Source of the DNA: Paraglaciecola arctica BSs20135 | GTDB taxonomy: Bacteria; Pseudomonadota; Gammaproteobacteria; Enterobacterales; Alteromonadaceae | Length of the DNA: 64,000 nucleotides | NCBI RefSeq assembly: GCF_000314995.1 | Contig: NZ_BAEO01000041.1 | Location: 1 to 64,000, forward strand | Direction: 5' to 3' | Shown here: piece by piece, positions 29,048 to 38,620 of the stretch | How the letters are laid out: each line of letters opens with the position of its first letter | How positions within the stretch are numbered: position 1 is the stretch's first letter | The notes under the pieces: model-generated | Told to the model about the DNA's origin: nothing | Databases searched by the model: none | What the model saw: the letters and a program-made list of their open reading frames with translations, nothing else | Program-made: the position numbers and the translations under genes

Positions 29048-29075
29048 TTGAATATTTAAATTAAATAACTAGAAT
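29048..29075 (+). promoter_or_regulatory. Sigma-70-like promoter for an sRNA candidate
   Basis: TTGAAT (29048-29053) and TAGAAT (29070-29075) are spaced by 16 bases. A start near 29082 would give a transcript of about 135 bases ending at the terminator. AT-rich sequence gives such matches easily, so the call leans on the terminator. Confidence 0.45.
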
Positions 29076-29081
29076 ACGTCT

Positions 29082-29216
29082 TGTTTCCTGAACTGCACAT
29101 TGTTTTCCACTTGAGGCAAAATGATGCGGCGCTGAGTTTATTTGACATGTTCCCTGGATTTATTTCCTTTAACACTAGTTGTTTGGCCCACATTTAATAT
29201 GTGGGCTTTTTTTTTA
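29082..29216 (+). ncRNA. Candidate small RNA, no family recognised
   Basis: An isolated plus-strand transcription unit lies between the minus-strand ybgC and ruvB genes. It has a promoter-like element, about 100 bases of mixed composition that stand out from the AT-rich surroundings, and a strong intrinsic terminator. Only tiny open frames are inside (MMRR*, and a 16-codon frame from ATG at 29147 that ends in the terminator stem), so an untranslated RNA is more likely. It does not resemble 6S, GcvB, Spot 42 or RyhB as I know them. The 5' end is an estimate. Confidence 0.5.
29186..29216 (+). terminator. Strong intrinsic terminator with no protein gene upstream
   Basis: GCCCACAT (29186-29193) and ATGTGGGC (29199-29206) form a perfect eight-pair stem with a five-base loop, followed by nine T residues. 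The minus strand has no T-run after the stem, so it is directional and cannot serve ruvB. Confidence 0.85.
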
Positions 29217-29246
29217 CTTAAAATTTATAAATCAAAGCAACAGCCA

Positions 29247-30254
29247 TTATTCAGGCGAATAATCTTTGCCAAAGTGCAAGAAAGCACGTTGCGAGGCGAT
29301 CCGACCTCTAGGAGTACGTTGCAAAAAGCCCTGCTGGATCAAAAAGGGCTCAATCACATCTTCAATGGTTTCTCTTTCTTCACCTATGGCCGCTGCTAAG
29401 TTATCTAGTCCCACAGGACCCCCCATAAAGGTTTCAATGATGGCCAGCAGTAGCTTACGATCCATATAATCAAGGCCCTCTTTATCGACGTCCAATATAT
29501 CCAACGCTTGGCTAGCCACGTCTAGGGTAATATTTCCATCGGATCGTACTTCAGCAAAGTCTCTCACTCGTCGCAGCAAACGGTTGCTAATTCGAGGGGT
29601 GCCTCTGGAGCGCCTAGCAATCTCCACTGCTCCTTCTGGCTGCAAAGTTAAGTTTAAATAATTAGCCGAGCGTTTTACAATTTGGGTGAGATCTTTAATA
29701 TTATAAAATTCAAGACGCTGCACTATGCCAAAACGATCTCTAAGAGGTGAGGTTAACGAGCCAGCTCTTGTTGTTGCACCTATTAAGGTAAAAGGTGGTA
29801 ATTCTAATTTGATAGAGCGAGCTGCTGGTCCTTCTCCAATCATAATATCCAGTTGGTAATCTTCCATTGCAGGATAAAGAATCTCTTCTACTACTGAACT
29901 AAGACGATGGATTTCATCAATAAATAACACATCGTTTTCTTCAAGGTTAGTCAAAAGCGCAGCTAAATCACCGGCTTTTTCAAGTACTGGTCCAGAGGTG
30001 GTTTTAATATTAACGCCCATCTCATTTGCCACAATATTCGCTAATGTGGTTTTACCTAATCCGGGGGGACCAAATATGAGTAAGTGATCTAAGGCATCAC
30101 TACGTTTGCGCGCTGCCTCAATAAAAATTTCCATTTGGGAGCAAACATGATCTTGTCCAGTATAATCAGCCAACATTTTAGGTCGTATAGCACGATCAAC
30201 AACTTCATCTTCGTGGCTGGCGGTAGGTTTTACTATGCGGTCTGCTTCAATCAT
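29247..30254 (-). CDS. ruvB: Holliday junction branch migration ATPase RuvB
   Basis: The 335-residue AAA+ motor drives branch migration with RuvA. It has Walker [10 protein letters not shown] (near residue 64), Walker [11 protein letters not shown], sensor 1 [18 protein letters not shown] and the C-terminal winged helix ([15 protein letters not shown]). The gene is separated from ruvA by 98 bases, and a LexA-like box just before its start suggests its own SOS promoter. Confidence 0.96.
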   Translation of the reverse strand: MIEADRIVKPTASHEDEVVDRAIRPKMLADYTGQDHVCSQMEIFIEAARKRSDALDHLLIFGPPGLGKTTLANIVANEMGVNIKTTSGPVLEKAGDLAALLTNLEENDVLFIDEIHRLSSVVEEILYPAMEDYQLDIMIGEGPAARSIKLELPPFTLIGATTRAGSLTSPLRDRFGIVQRLEFYNIKDLTQIVKRSANYLNLTLQPEGAVEIARRSRGTPRISNRLLRRVRDFAEVRSDGNITLDVASQALDILDVDKEGLDYMDRKLLLAIIETFMGGPVGLDNLAAAIGEERETIEDVIEPFLIQQGFLQRTPRGRIASQRAFLHFGKDYSPE

Positions 30255-30281
30255 GCTGTGTTTTACTAATAGTTATAAGTA

Positions 30282-30297
30282 GTGTTTTTTTATACAG
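30282..30297 (-). promoter_or_regulatory. Probable LexA (SOS) box before ruvB
   Basis: The minus strand reads CTGTATAAAAAAACAC, which differs from the CTGT-N8-ACAG consensus only in the last base and has the usual AT-rich centre. It lies 28 bases upstream of the ruvB ATG, in the ruvA-ruvB gap. Confidence 0.55.
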
Positions 30298-30352
30298 TAA
30301 CAAAATTATTGAAAGCCGTCTGTAAAAGACTTAATGCACTGCAATATTTTTA

Positions 30353-30976
30353 TTAAACCATTGCTCGTAAGGCTTCTCGAATAAGTGCTTCGCTGCTGAT
30401 TTCATCTTTATATACAGCGTTTATTACTCTAATAGCTTGTGGGGGTTTGTATCCCAAAGCAATCAGCGCACTTAAGGCTTCTTCTTTTGCGTCGGTACGT
30501 CGCACAAAGGTATTTTCTACAGGTAAATCCGGTGTCAGATGTACTGTTTCTGTATATCCCTGCTCTTTGGCTAACTTACTTAACCTATCACGCATTTCAA
30601 TAACTAAGCGCTCAGCGGTTTTTTTACCCACTCCAGGAAGTTTGGTTAAGCCTGTCACATCTTCCATACTGACACATTGCATAAACTGTTGGGCGTTCAT
30701 ACCAGATAAGATAGTTAACGCCAGTTTTGGCCCCACGCCGCTGGCTTTTATTAATTCACGAAAAACTGCACGTTCTTGTTTATTGGCAAAACCAAATAGC
30801 AGTTGCGCATCTTCACGCACCACAAAATGAATACATAAATTAGCTTCTTGGCCAATTTCGGGCAATTGATAAAAACTAGTCATGGGCACTTGAACTTCAT
30901 AACCCACGCCCCCCGCTTCTATCAAAATTTCAGGTGGTTGTTTTTCGAGAATGATGCCACGAATATTACCAATCAT
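30353..30976 (-). CDS. ruvA: Holliday junction DNA helicase subunit RuvA
   Basis: The 207-residue RuvA tetramer subunit has the N-terminal OB-fold ([28 protein letters not shown]), a tandem helix-hairpin-helix DNA-binding domain ([17 protein letters not shown] and [23 protein letters not shown]) and the C-terminal RuvB-binding domain ([21 protein letters not shown]). Its place after ruvC and before ruvB is normal. Confidence 0.96.
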   Translation of the reverse strand: MIGNIRGIILEKQPPEILIEAGGVGYEVQVPMTSFYQLPEIGQEANLCIHFVVREDAQLLFGFANKQERAVFRELIKASGVGPKLALTILSGMNAQQFMQCVSMEDVTGLTKLPGVGKKTAERLVIEMRDRLSKLAKEQGYTETVHLTPDLPVENTFVRRTDAKEEALSALIALGYKPPQAIRVINAVYKDEISSEALIREALRAMV

Positions 30977-31018
30977 TTTATTTCCTTGTAATTAAAAGCA
31001 ACGGCTAGCGCAATTGTC

Positions 31019-31540
31019 CTATCTCAGGCGACCACGTACAGTTTTAGTCGCTTGACCTGACATTTTAATTAGGCTTTGTTGGGTGTGATTGTGACACAAG
31101 GCCACTGCCAGAGCATCAGCTGCATCGGCTTGAGGTTTAGCTGCTAACCCTAACAAATAAGTCACCATGTGCTGTACTTGAGATTTATCTGCGCTGCCTT
31201 TACCTACAACTGATTGTTTAATTTGCCTTGCCGAATATTCAGCAACAGGTAAATCAAAAAAAGTAGCCGCCACTATCGCCGCACCTCTCGCTTGACCCAA
31301 TTTTAATGCTGAGTCAGGATTTTTTGCCATAAAAACTTGTTCGATAGCAAACTCAGTAGGTTGGAATTGGTTGATAATTTCTCTTACACCATCGAAGATT
31401 TGTTTTAACCTTGGCGCCAGCTCGTCGCCTTGCAAACGAATACAACCACTACCTATATATTCAGATTTCTGGCCAACTTTTTTTATGACACCATAACCGG
31501 TAATACGAGAGCCGGGATCAATACCCAAAATAATCGTCAT
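31019..31540 (-). CDS. ruvC: Crossover junction endodeoxyribonuclease RuvC
   Basis: The 173-residue Holliday-junction resolvase has D8 in [14 protein letters not shown], the second acidic residue in FAIEQVF, and the C-terminal acidic pair in [15 protein letters not shown], which make up the four-acid RNase H-like site. [20 protein letters not shown] is the conserved DNA-contact helix. The gene is followed by ruvA after 42 bases. Confidence 0.96.
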   Translation of the reverse strand: MTIILGIDPGSRITGYGVIKKVGQKSEYIGSGCIRLQGDELAPRLKQIFDGVREIINQFQPTEFAIEQVFMAKNPDSALKLGQARGAAIVAATFFDLPVAEYSARQIKQSVVGKGSADKSQVQHMVTYLLGLAAKPQADAADALAVALCHNHTQQSLIKMSGQATKTVRGRLR

Positions 31541-31588
31541 GAGTTTATCACTCGATAAATCACAGTAGCGGGTTTAGGGTGATTGTGT

Positions 31589-32038
31589 TTATAAATTGCT
31601 ATCTGGCACATATAAAGAGATTGCCTCGCGATTAGTATCCGACCACACTTTTTCCATAGCAGATTGTTTGTCTAACCATAAATAGGCAGAGTGTTCTGTT
31701 AACGCTATGATTTGATCATTGGCTACAGCAACCGAGAATACATGTTCAGTGTTGAAAGGAGTATTAGGTGGATAGCGGTGTTTCCATCTATCGCGGATTT
31801 CATAGGTATTAATTTTTTGGCAATCAATCAGCTCGTAGCCACATCGAGTAATTTCAATACTGGTTTCTTCCAACACCTCACGACGCGCAGTTTCACAAGG
31901 ATCTTCACCTTGCTCCAAAGTACCAGTCACAGATTGCCAAAATTCGGGATCATCGTTCCTCTGCATCACCAACACCTGCCCAGAGCGATTATAAACAACC
32001 GTCAGGGCAGATTGAGGAATACGATAATTAGAACTCAC
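31589..32038 (-). CDS. nudB: Dihydroneopterin triphosphate diphosphatase
   Basis: The 149-residue Nudix hydrolase acts in folate synthesis. The Nudix box is GTLEQGEDPCETARREVLEE (residues about 37-56), in the GX5EX7REUXEE pattern. The location between aspS and ruvC matches the NudB context in E. coli and relatives. The start is GTG (32038), 12 bases after the aspS stop. Confidence 0.88.
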   Translation of the reverse strand: MSSNYRIPQSALTVVYNRSGQVLVMQRNDDPEFWQSVTGTLEQGEDPCETARREVLEETSIEITRCGYELIDCQKINTYEIRDRWKHRYPPNTPFNTEHVFSVAVANDQIIALTEHSAYLWLDKQSAMEKVWSDTNREAISLYVPDSNL

Positions 32039-32050
32039 AGTATTAATGAA

Positions 32051-33817
32051 TTAATCCGCTTTTTTTTCAATAACCGTTTGAATTGAAAGTTCTTTAAGTT
32101 GCTCAGGATTGGCTTCACCCGGTGCGTTTGTTAAAGGACAAGCCGCAGTGTTGGTTTTAGGAAACGCCATCACGTCACGAATAGACGTAGCGCCAGTCAT
32201 CAACATCACCAAACGGTCTAAACCGAAGGCTAAACCTGCATGAGGCGGGGCACCAAACTTAAGGGCTTCAAGTAAGAAACCAAATTTCACTTCGGCTTCT
32301 TCATCACTGATACCTAACAATGAAAACACTTTGGCTTGCATATCTTCTTTATGAATACGAACCGAACCGCCACCCAACTCACAACCATTAAGTACCATGT
32401 CGTAAGCATTTGACAAGGCACCTGCTGGGTTTGCTGCTAGTTCATCTGGGGTCATATTTCTTGGTGCAGTGAACGGATGATGCAATGCATGGAATTGACC
32501 ATCAAACTCTTCAAACATAGGGAAATCCACAACCCAAAGTGGTTTCCACTGTCCTTCTAATAACTCTAAGTCTTCACCTAATTTAAGTCTTAATGCACCA
32601 AGCGCTTCAGTGACCACAGTATTGCTGTCGGCACCAAACAATAGAATGTCGCCACTTTGAGCGCCACTGCGCTCAACAATAGCTTTGGCTACATCTTCAT
32701 TTAAGAACTTAAGGATTGGCGATTGTAATCCTTCCATACCAGCTGCAAGGTCGTTCACTTTCATCCACGCTAAACCTTTAGCACCATAAATGCCGACAAA
32801 TTTACCGTAGTCGTCGATTTGTTTACGAGATAACTTGGCCCCACCTGGAACACGGATCACCGCAACACGCCCTTTAGCGTCATTAGCTGGACCAGAGAAC
32901 ACTTTAAATTCAACGTCTTTAAGTAAATCAGCTATATCCGTTAATTCTAGTGGGTTACGTAAATCAGGTTTGTCGCTACCAAAACGGCGCATTGCATCGG
33001 CGTAAGTCATGCTTGGAAATTCCCCCAAGTCGACTGACAACATTTTTTGGAATAAATCCCGTATTAAACCTTCAGTTATCGCCATCACACCTTCGGCATC
33101 TAAGAAGGTAGTTTCAATATCAATCTGGGTAAATTCAGGTTGGCGATCAGCTCGCAAATCTTCATCACGGAAACACTTTACGATCTGATAATATTTGTCC
33201 ATGCCCGACATCATCAACAATTGTTTAAACAATTGTGGCGATTGAGGCAAAGCAAAAAACTGACCTTTGTGAGTACGGCTCGGTACTAAATAATCGCGGG
33301 CGCCTTCTGGCGTAGCTTTAGTCAAGATCGGCGTTTCGATATCCAAGAAACCATCGTTTTCAAGATAGCCACGTACTGTGCTGGTCACTTTGGCTCTAAA
33401 TTTCAAACGATCGCTCATCAATGGACGACGTAAATCAAGGTAGCGATATTTTAGACGTTGTTCTTCAGAATTTTCTTGATTCCAATCTAGCGGTAATGCA
33501 GCAGATTTATTTAGGATAGTCAGAGACTGACCGAGCATTTCAATTTCGCCGGTAGACATGTCTTTGTTTACTTGACCTTCAGGCCTAGCGCGCACTAATC
33601 CAGTTAACTGCACACAAAACTCATTACGTAGGCTAATTGCAGTTTCGAAAACATCGGCTAAATCAGGATCAAATACTACTTGTACTACACCTTCGCGATC
33701 CCGAAGGTCGAGAAAAATAACCCCACCTAAATCACGACTACGATTAACCCAGCCACACAAAGTGACGGTTTGTCCGAGATAAGATGAATTGATATTGCCA
33801 CAATAGTCTGTGCGCAT
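32051..33817 (-). CDS. aspS: Aspartyl-tRNA synthetase
   Basis: The 588-residue class II synthetase has an OB-fold anticodon-binding domain (residues 1-105, [26 protein letters not shown]), the catalytic core with motif 2 [20 protein letters not shown], the bacterial GAD insertion (about 280-420) and motif 3 [15 protein letters not shown]. It ends normally with [16 protein letters not shown]. Length and domains are those of the bacterial AspRS. Confidence 0.97.
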   Translation of the reverse strand: MRTDYCGNINSSYLGQTVTLCGWVNRSRDLGGVIFLDLRDREGVVQVVFDPDLADVFETAISLRNEFCVQLTGLVRARPEGQVNKDMSTGEIEMLGQSLTILNKSAALPLDWNQENSEEQRLKYRYLDLRRPLMSDRLKFRAKVTSTVRGYLENDGFLDIETPILTKATPEGARDYLVPSRTHKGQFFALPQSPQLFKQLLMMSGMDKYYQIVKCFRDEDLRADRQPEFTQIDIETTFLDAEGVMAITEGLIRDLFQKMLSVDLGEFPSMTYADAMRRFGSDKPDLRNPLELTDIADLLKDVEFKVFSGPANDAKGRVAVIRVPGGAKLSRKQIDDYGKFVGIYGAKGLAWMKVNDLAAGMEGLQSPILKFLNEDVAKAIVERSGAQSGDILLFGADSNTVVTEALGALRLKLGEDLELLEGQWKPLWVVDFPMFEEFDGQFHALHHPFTAPRNMTPDELAANPAGALSNAYDMVLNGCELGGGSVRIHKEDMQAKVFSLLGISDEEAEVKFGFLLEALKFGAPPHAGLAFGLDRLVMLMTGATSIRDVMAFPKTNTAACPLTNAPGEANPEQLKELSIQTVIEKKAD

Positions 33818-33996
33818 GAAAAACGACCTCTAAAAACGTAAACACTGATGAAAAATTAAGGCCGCGTAGTATAAACCAGATCAGCGGCCTCCTAAATTAA
33901 ATTCTCGGTTTTCGTAAGAAAATGTTGCTTCTATAGACTAAGTGTTACGAATTCTGCATATTTGCAGCAATAAATACTAAAAACAGGGATCAAGCG

Positions 33997-34878
33997 ATGC
34001 TAAAAATAAAAGACATATCAAAAACTTACGACAACGGGGTAAAAGCCCTTAACAATGTTAATTTAGATATTCCCAAAGGAATGTTTGGTTTACTTGGTCC
34101 TAATGGTGCGGGTAAATCCAGTTTGATGCGCACCATAGCGACTTTACAACAAGCAGATACAGGCAGTATCCAGTTTGACGATATTGATGTACTTACCCAA
34201 CCAAACGAACTACGTCAACGCCTCGGCTATTTACCGCAAGATTTTGGGGTTTACCCACGTATTAGTGCTTATGAATTATTGGATCATCTAGCAATTTTAA
34301 AAGGCATTGCTAACAAAGGTGAACGCAAAGAAGCAGTGGATGGATTATTAGCCCACACCAATTTATTTCAACATCGTAAAAAAGCAGTCAGTGGATTTTC
34401 TGGCGGCATGCGTCAGCGGTTTGGTATTGCTCAGGCTTTATTGGGTGATCCCGACTTACTGATAGTAGATGAACCCACTGCCGGTCTTGATCCAGAAGAA
34501 CGCAATCGCTTTCATAATCTACTTGTGACCCTAGGTGAGGAAAAAGTCATTATCTTGTCGACCCATATAGTGGATGACGTATCAGAGTTATGCCCGAATA
34601 TGGCTGTGCTTGGCAATGGCCAAATTTTATTACAAGGCAACCCCTTAGATGTAACTGCTGACTTAAATGGGCAAATTTGGCGTAAAACTGTGTCGATTGA
34701 AGAAGCAGCCGTATTGGAAAACACTTTACCTGTTATCTCAAAACGTTTGTTCGCGGGCCGCACAGTTTTACATGTGTTAGCACCTGATGCGCCTGAAGGA
34801 TTTGAAACTGCCCCAGCGACTTTAGAAGATGTGTATTTTTCTACCTTACACAATTCTCGTTCGACTCAAGCAGCCTAA
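33997..34878 (+). CDS. ABC transporter ATP-binding protein
   Basis: The 293-residue ATPase has Walker A GPNGAGKS (34-41), a Q-loop near LPQDFG (79-84), the ABC signature FSGGM (134-138) and Walker B LLIVDEP (154-160), then a C-terminal extension of about 70 residues seen in ABC-2 type exporters. It is 12 bases before the permease-peptidase gene and clearly its partner. The substrate is unknown; the fused peptidase suggests a peptide or a protein-quality role. Confidence 0.9.
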   Translation: MLKIKDISKTYDNGVKALNNVNLDIPKGMFGLLGPNGAGKSSLMRTIATLQQADTGSIQFDDIDVLTQPNELRQRLGYLPQDFGVYPRISAYELLDHLAILKGIANKGERKEAVDGLLAHTNLFQHRKKAVSGFSGGMRQRFGIAQALLGDPDLLIVDEPTAGLDPEERNRFHNLLVTLGEEKVIILSTHIVDDVSELCPNMAVLGNGQILLQGNPLDVTADLNGQIWRKTVSIEEAAVLENTLPVISKRLFAGRTVLHVLAPDAPEGFETAPATLEDVYFSTLHNSRSTQAA

Positions 34879-34890
34879 GGAAAAACTCAT

Positions 34891-37800
34891 ATGTTTACTA
34901 AAATGTTAGCCTTTGAGTGGCGCTACTTTACTCGCCAGCCCTCTTTTATTGTGACCTGTTTGGTGTTCTTTTTGCTGCCTTTTTTAGCCATTACTATTGA
35001 ACAGGTACAAATTGGATCAGGTGGCAATGTATTATTTAACAGCCCCTTTGCCGTGACTCAGATCATGTTGATATTGAGTATATTTTCGATGTTTATGGTG
35101 GTGAATTTTGTGGCAAATACTGCCACTCGCAATCAAACATCCATGATGGCAGAAATTGTGTTGACCAAACCAATAAAACCTCTGCCATATAACCTTGGTC
35201 GATTTTTTGGTGCTTACCTGATTTGTCTGGTTGTATTTGCCATGGTGCCTCTTGGAAGTTTTATAGGTAGCTTAATGCCATGGGTAGATCAAGAACGTAT
35301 TGGCCCCAATGGCCTAATGATGTACTTAACACCCTTCCTGATATTTTCAGCTAGTACTATTTTTGTTTTTGCCGCGGTATTTTATGCCGCTGCTACGCAA
35401 TTTAAGAGCGCAATGGCAGTGTATATCTGTGCCATGGGGCTGTTTATTTTATATGCAGTGGCCGGACAGGTATTTAGCGAACCAGAACAACGCACTATTC
35501 GCGCCCTGCTCGACCCCTTTGGTTTGCGAGCCTTCGGCGAATATTCACGGTATTGGACTTCTTTTGAAAAAAATTCATTAGTGCCAGTACTCGAAGGCAT
35601 GATTTTACAAAATAGATTGTTATGGTTAGGCATAGCAGCCTTTATTTTATTAGTAGCGGGGGGACTATTTAGACCTCTTAATTTAGCCAGTTATTCATTC
35701 AAGAAAAAAGCTAAAAAAGAAAAAATAGACGTTATTCCTACTACCAACAATATTGCGATTAAAGCCTCAGCCAATAATGGTTTAGCACAATTTATTAGCC
35801 GTACAAAGTTTGAAATTCGTCAGGTGTTTTTAAGCCCAGCATTTTTAATCTTATTATTATTTTCTGCCTTCCAACTTATCGCCAATTTCTTTGAAATAAA
35901 CGGTATGTTTGGCACGCCTAATTGGCCGTTAACTCAGACCCTAGTGGAATTGATTATGGGGTCCTTTTCACTAATGACCATTATCATAATCACTTACTAT
36001 ACCGCTGAAGTGGTATGGCGTGAACGTACTGTGGGCATGGGCGATATTGTGGACAGCATGCCTGTACATAATATGACTTTTTGGCTATCAAAACTATTAG
36101 CAGTCATGTTGGTAATTGTGAGTTTGCATGTAGTTGGCATGTTCGCCGCTATCATCAATCAACTATTAGCTGGTTATGAAAATATCGAAATAAGCCAATA
36201 CCTAATTAGTTTATTATTTTTTGGTGCATTACCTTGGTGTTTGTTGACTGTATTAGCGTTTTTTATTCAGGCTTTAAGTCCGAATAAGTATATTGGTATG
36301 CTGATTTTTGTGGGTTATTTCTTTGTTTCTTTGGCTTTCAGCCAAATAGGTATTGAGCACAACATGTTCAACTTTGCCGCAGGGCCAATGCTGCAATATT
36401 CTGATCTCAATGGTTATGGCTGGTTTATTCAAACCCAGAGCTGGTATATGTTGTATTGGGGCGCCTTATCTGTGGTGCTTGGCATTATCAGTTATGGCAT
36501 GTGGCAACGTGGGCCACAAACCTCGGTCAAACAGCGACTACGTTTACTCAGTTATCATTTAGGCAGTACCGGTAAAAGTGTTGCTGCAGCGGCTTTAGTG
36601 TTGTTTTTAGCTACAGGTGGTTATATTCATTACAACACTAAAGTGCTGAATAAATTTTACGGTCAGGAACAGGTATTAGATATCCAAGCCGATTACGAAA
36701 AAGAATACGTTGAATTTCGTGATGCACCTATGCCCACAATAGTCAGTGTTGATATTGCTGCGGATATATTCCCAGCAGATAGACGTATAGAAGCCACATC
36801 TAAGGTGCAAGTTATCAACCGCACCAACAAACCCATTAAGCGGTTTTTGGTTAATATGCCACGTTTTTCTCCTATGACTAATGTAGAAATTGACGGAGGT
36901 GAATTGGGCGAAATCAATAAAAAATACAACATTGCTTGGTTTGAATTTTCTGAGCCAATGTTACCTGGTGAACAACGCAGTGGTGTTCTTTCTGTGGTGC
37001 GCGAACATCATGGGTTCAAAAATAGCGGTGAAGATAGCACTTTAGTGAAAAACGGTACCTTTATTGACAACTTTAGCTTGTTGCCATTTTTTGGCTTCAA
37101 TGAGTCATATCAAATCACCGATCAGCACGAAAGACGTAAAAGGGATCTTGAGCCAGTTCAGCGGGCTTACAAGTTAGAAGATAGCAGCCGATATAATGAA
37201 AGTTTCTTTGGCAAAGGCGTCGAATTTATTGACTTTAGTGCCACCCTGTCCACCAGCGGCGAGCAATTTGCCATCGCACCGGGTTACCTGCAAAAAGAAT
37301 GGCAGCAAGACGGGCGTAACTATTATCGATATGAAATGAATGCACCTATGGTTAACTTTTTCAGCATTATGTCTTCTAAACTTGAGAGTAAAAAAGTCGA
37401 ACATGCTGGTGTTAATATTGAAGTCTACTATCACCAAAATCATCATTGGAATGTGGATCGTATGATTGAGTCGAGTAAAGACTCACTCGACTATTTCCAA
37501 AAAGTGTTTAGTCCTTATCAACATAAACAATTAAGGATCATAGAATTTCCTGGTTACCGTAGCTTTGCACAAAGTTTTGCGAATACTGTACCTTACTCAG
37601 AAAAAATTGGTTTTATCACCGATTTACGAAACCCGGAAGACATCGACCCCGTTTATTATGTGACCGCACACGAAGTAGCCCACCAATGGTGGGGTCATCA
37701 ACTTAACGCAGCCAATGTGCAAGGTAGCGCGATATTGTCAGAAACCTTATCCCAATACAGCGCATTAATGGTGATGAAGAAAAAATACGGCGAAACCCGA

Positions 37801-38448
37801 TTACGTAAATTCCTTACCTATGAATTGGATCGTTATTTAAGAGGTCGCAGCGCAGAACGTATTGAAGAAATGCCTTTGCTTCGCTCTGAGAATCAACAAT
37901 ATATTCACTATCAGAAAGGCTCAATAGTAATGATGGCCTTAGTTAATAAAATAGGTGAAGAGCGTCTTAATAAAGCCTTACAAGCGTTGCTAAACGAATA
38001 TCAATATAGGGAAGACTTGTACCCTACTACCTTAGACCTAGTCAGACACTTAAATAGTGTATCCAACGAGCAGGAACAGGCTTATATTCAAGACCTGTTT
38101 GAGCAAATCACTATTTACGATTTGCGCGCTAAAGAAGTAACCAAGGAAGAGCTTGAAGATGGCAGAACCAAAGTCACTTTAACCGTATCAGCACAACAGT
38201 TCAGTGCCGATGGTAAAGGCCAAGAAACAGAACAACCTTTTGCCCAAGAAGTCGAGATTGTTTTGTTCAGTGAAGATCCAAATAATTTTGCTTCCGAAAA
38301 CAAAGTGATTTATCAAGGACTTCACGCCATTGATAGTGGCGATACAGTCATAGAACTAATAGTGGAAGAAACGCCTAATTTTGCCGGTATCGACCCCTTT
38401 GTACGTTTTATTGATCGCGACACAGGTAATAATATTATTAAATTGTAA
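34891..38448 (+). CDS. ABC-2 permease fused to M1-family aminopeptidase domain
   Basis: The 1185-residue fusion is long for either part alone. Residues 1-580 hold two blocks of membrane helices of the ABC-2 permease type, split by a charged linker near 275-300 (KKKAKKEKIDV). From about 590 a soluble M1-like region follows: an N-terminal beta domain, then the gluzincin site H927-E928-V-A-H931 in HEVAHQWWGH, with the third zinc ligand probably E951 (LSETLSQY), 19 residues on. The peptidase is probably periplasmic, next to the exporter. Proteins of this layout are known in Bacteroidetes and marine gammaproteobacteria. The ATG has a GGA site. Confidence 0.88.
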   Translation: MFTKMLAFEWRYFTRQPSFIVTCLVFFLLPFLAITIEQVQIGSGGNVLFNSPFAVTQIMLILSIFSMFMVVNFVANTATRNQTSMMAEIVLTKPIKPLPYNLGRFFGAYLICLVVFAMVPLGSFIGSLMPWVDQERIGPNGLMMYLTPFLIFSASTIFVFAAVFYAAATQFKSAMAVYICAMGLFILYAVAGQVFSEPEQRTIRALLDPFGLRAFGEYSRYWTSFEKNSLVPVLEGMILQNRLLWLGIAAFILLVAGGLFRPLNLASYSFKKKAKKEKIDVIPTTNNIAIKASANNGLAQFISRTKFEIRQVFLSPAFLILLLFSAFQLIANFFEINGMFGTPNWPLTQTLVELIMGSFSLMTIIIITYYTAEVVWRERTVGMGDIVDSMPVHNMTFWLSKLLAVMLVIVSLHVVGMFAAIINQLLAGYENIEISQYLISLLFFGALPWCLLTVLAFFIQALSPNKYIGMLIFVGYFFVSLAFSQIGIEHNMFNFAAGPMLQYSDLNGYGWFIQTQSWYMLYWGALSVVLGIISYGMWQRGPQTSVKQRLRLLSYHLGSTGKSVAAAALVLFLATGGYIHYNTKVLNKFYGQEQVLDIQADYEKEYVEFRDAPMPTIVSVDIAADIFPADRRIEATSKVQVINRTNKPIKRFLVNMPRFSPMTNVEIDGGELGEINKKYNIAWFEFSEPMLPGEQRSGVLSVVREHHGFKNSGEDSTLVKNGTFIDNFSLLPFFGFNESYQITDQHERRKRDLEPVQRAYKLEDSSRYNESFFGKGVEFIDFSATLSTSGEQFAIAPGYLQKEWQQDGRNYYRYEMNAPMVNFFSIMSSKLESKKVEHAGVNIEVYYHQNHHWNVDRMIESSKDSLDYFQKVFSPYQHKQLRIIEFPGYRSFAQSFANTVPYSEKIGFITDLRNPEDIDPVYYVTAHEVAHQWWGHQLNAANVQGSAILSETLSQYSALMVMKKKYGETRLRKFLTYELDRYLRGRSAERIEEMPLLRSENQQYIHYQKGSIVMMALVNKIGEERLNKALQALLNEYQYREDLYPTTLDLVRHLNSVSNEQEQAYIQDLFEQITIYDLRAKEVTKEELEDGRTKVTLTVSAQQFSADGKGQETEQPFAQEVEIVLFSEDPNNFASENKVIYQGLHAIDSGDTVIELIVEETPNFAGIDPFVRFIDRDTGNNIIKL

Positions 38449-38450
38449 CT

Positions 38451-38495
38451 CTCAAAGTACTTAAACATAGCCTTCACTTTGAGGGCTTTGTTTTA
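38451..38495 (+). terminator. Likely terminator after the permease-peptidase gene
   Basis: CTCAAAGT (38451-38458) pairs with ACTTTGAG (38476-38483) around a 17-base loop and is followed by GGCTTTGTTTTATT. The loop is long and the T-run interrupted, so it is a moderate candidate. It starts three bases after the stop codon. Confidence 0.5.
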
Positions 38496-38620
38496 TTAAG
38501 CAACACAAAATCTACACAAATAATTTTCTTTTTTTAAGCCTTAACTAGTACTTTAGTCTACTTCCGATTGAGCGAAATTTAATCTATGCTTGGAACAACC
38601 CCCACTCTAATAATATTAAA

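Noticed and set aside
29147-29197. A 16-codon open frame inside the sRNA candidate
   Set aside because: It ends within the terminator stem and lacks a convincing ribosome site, so a translated product is unlikely.
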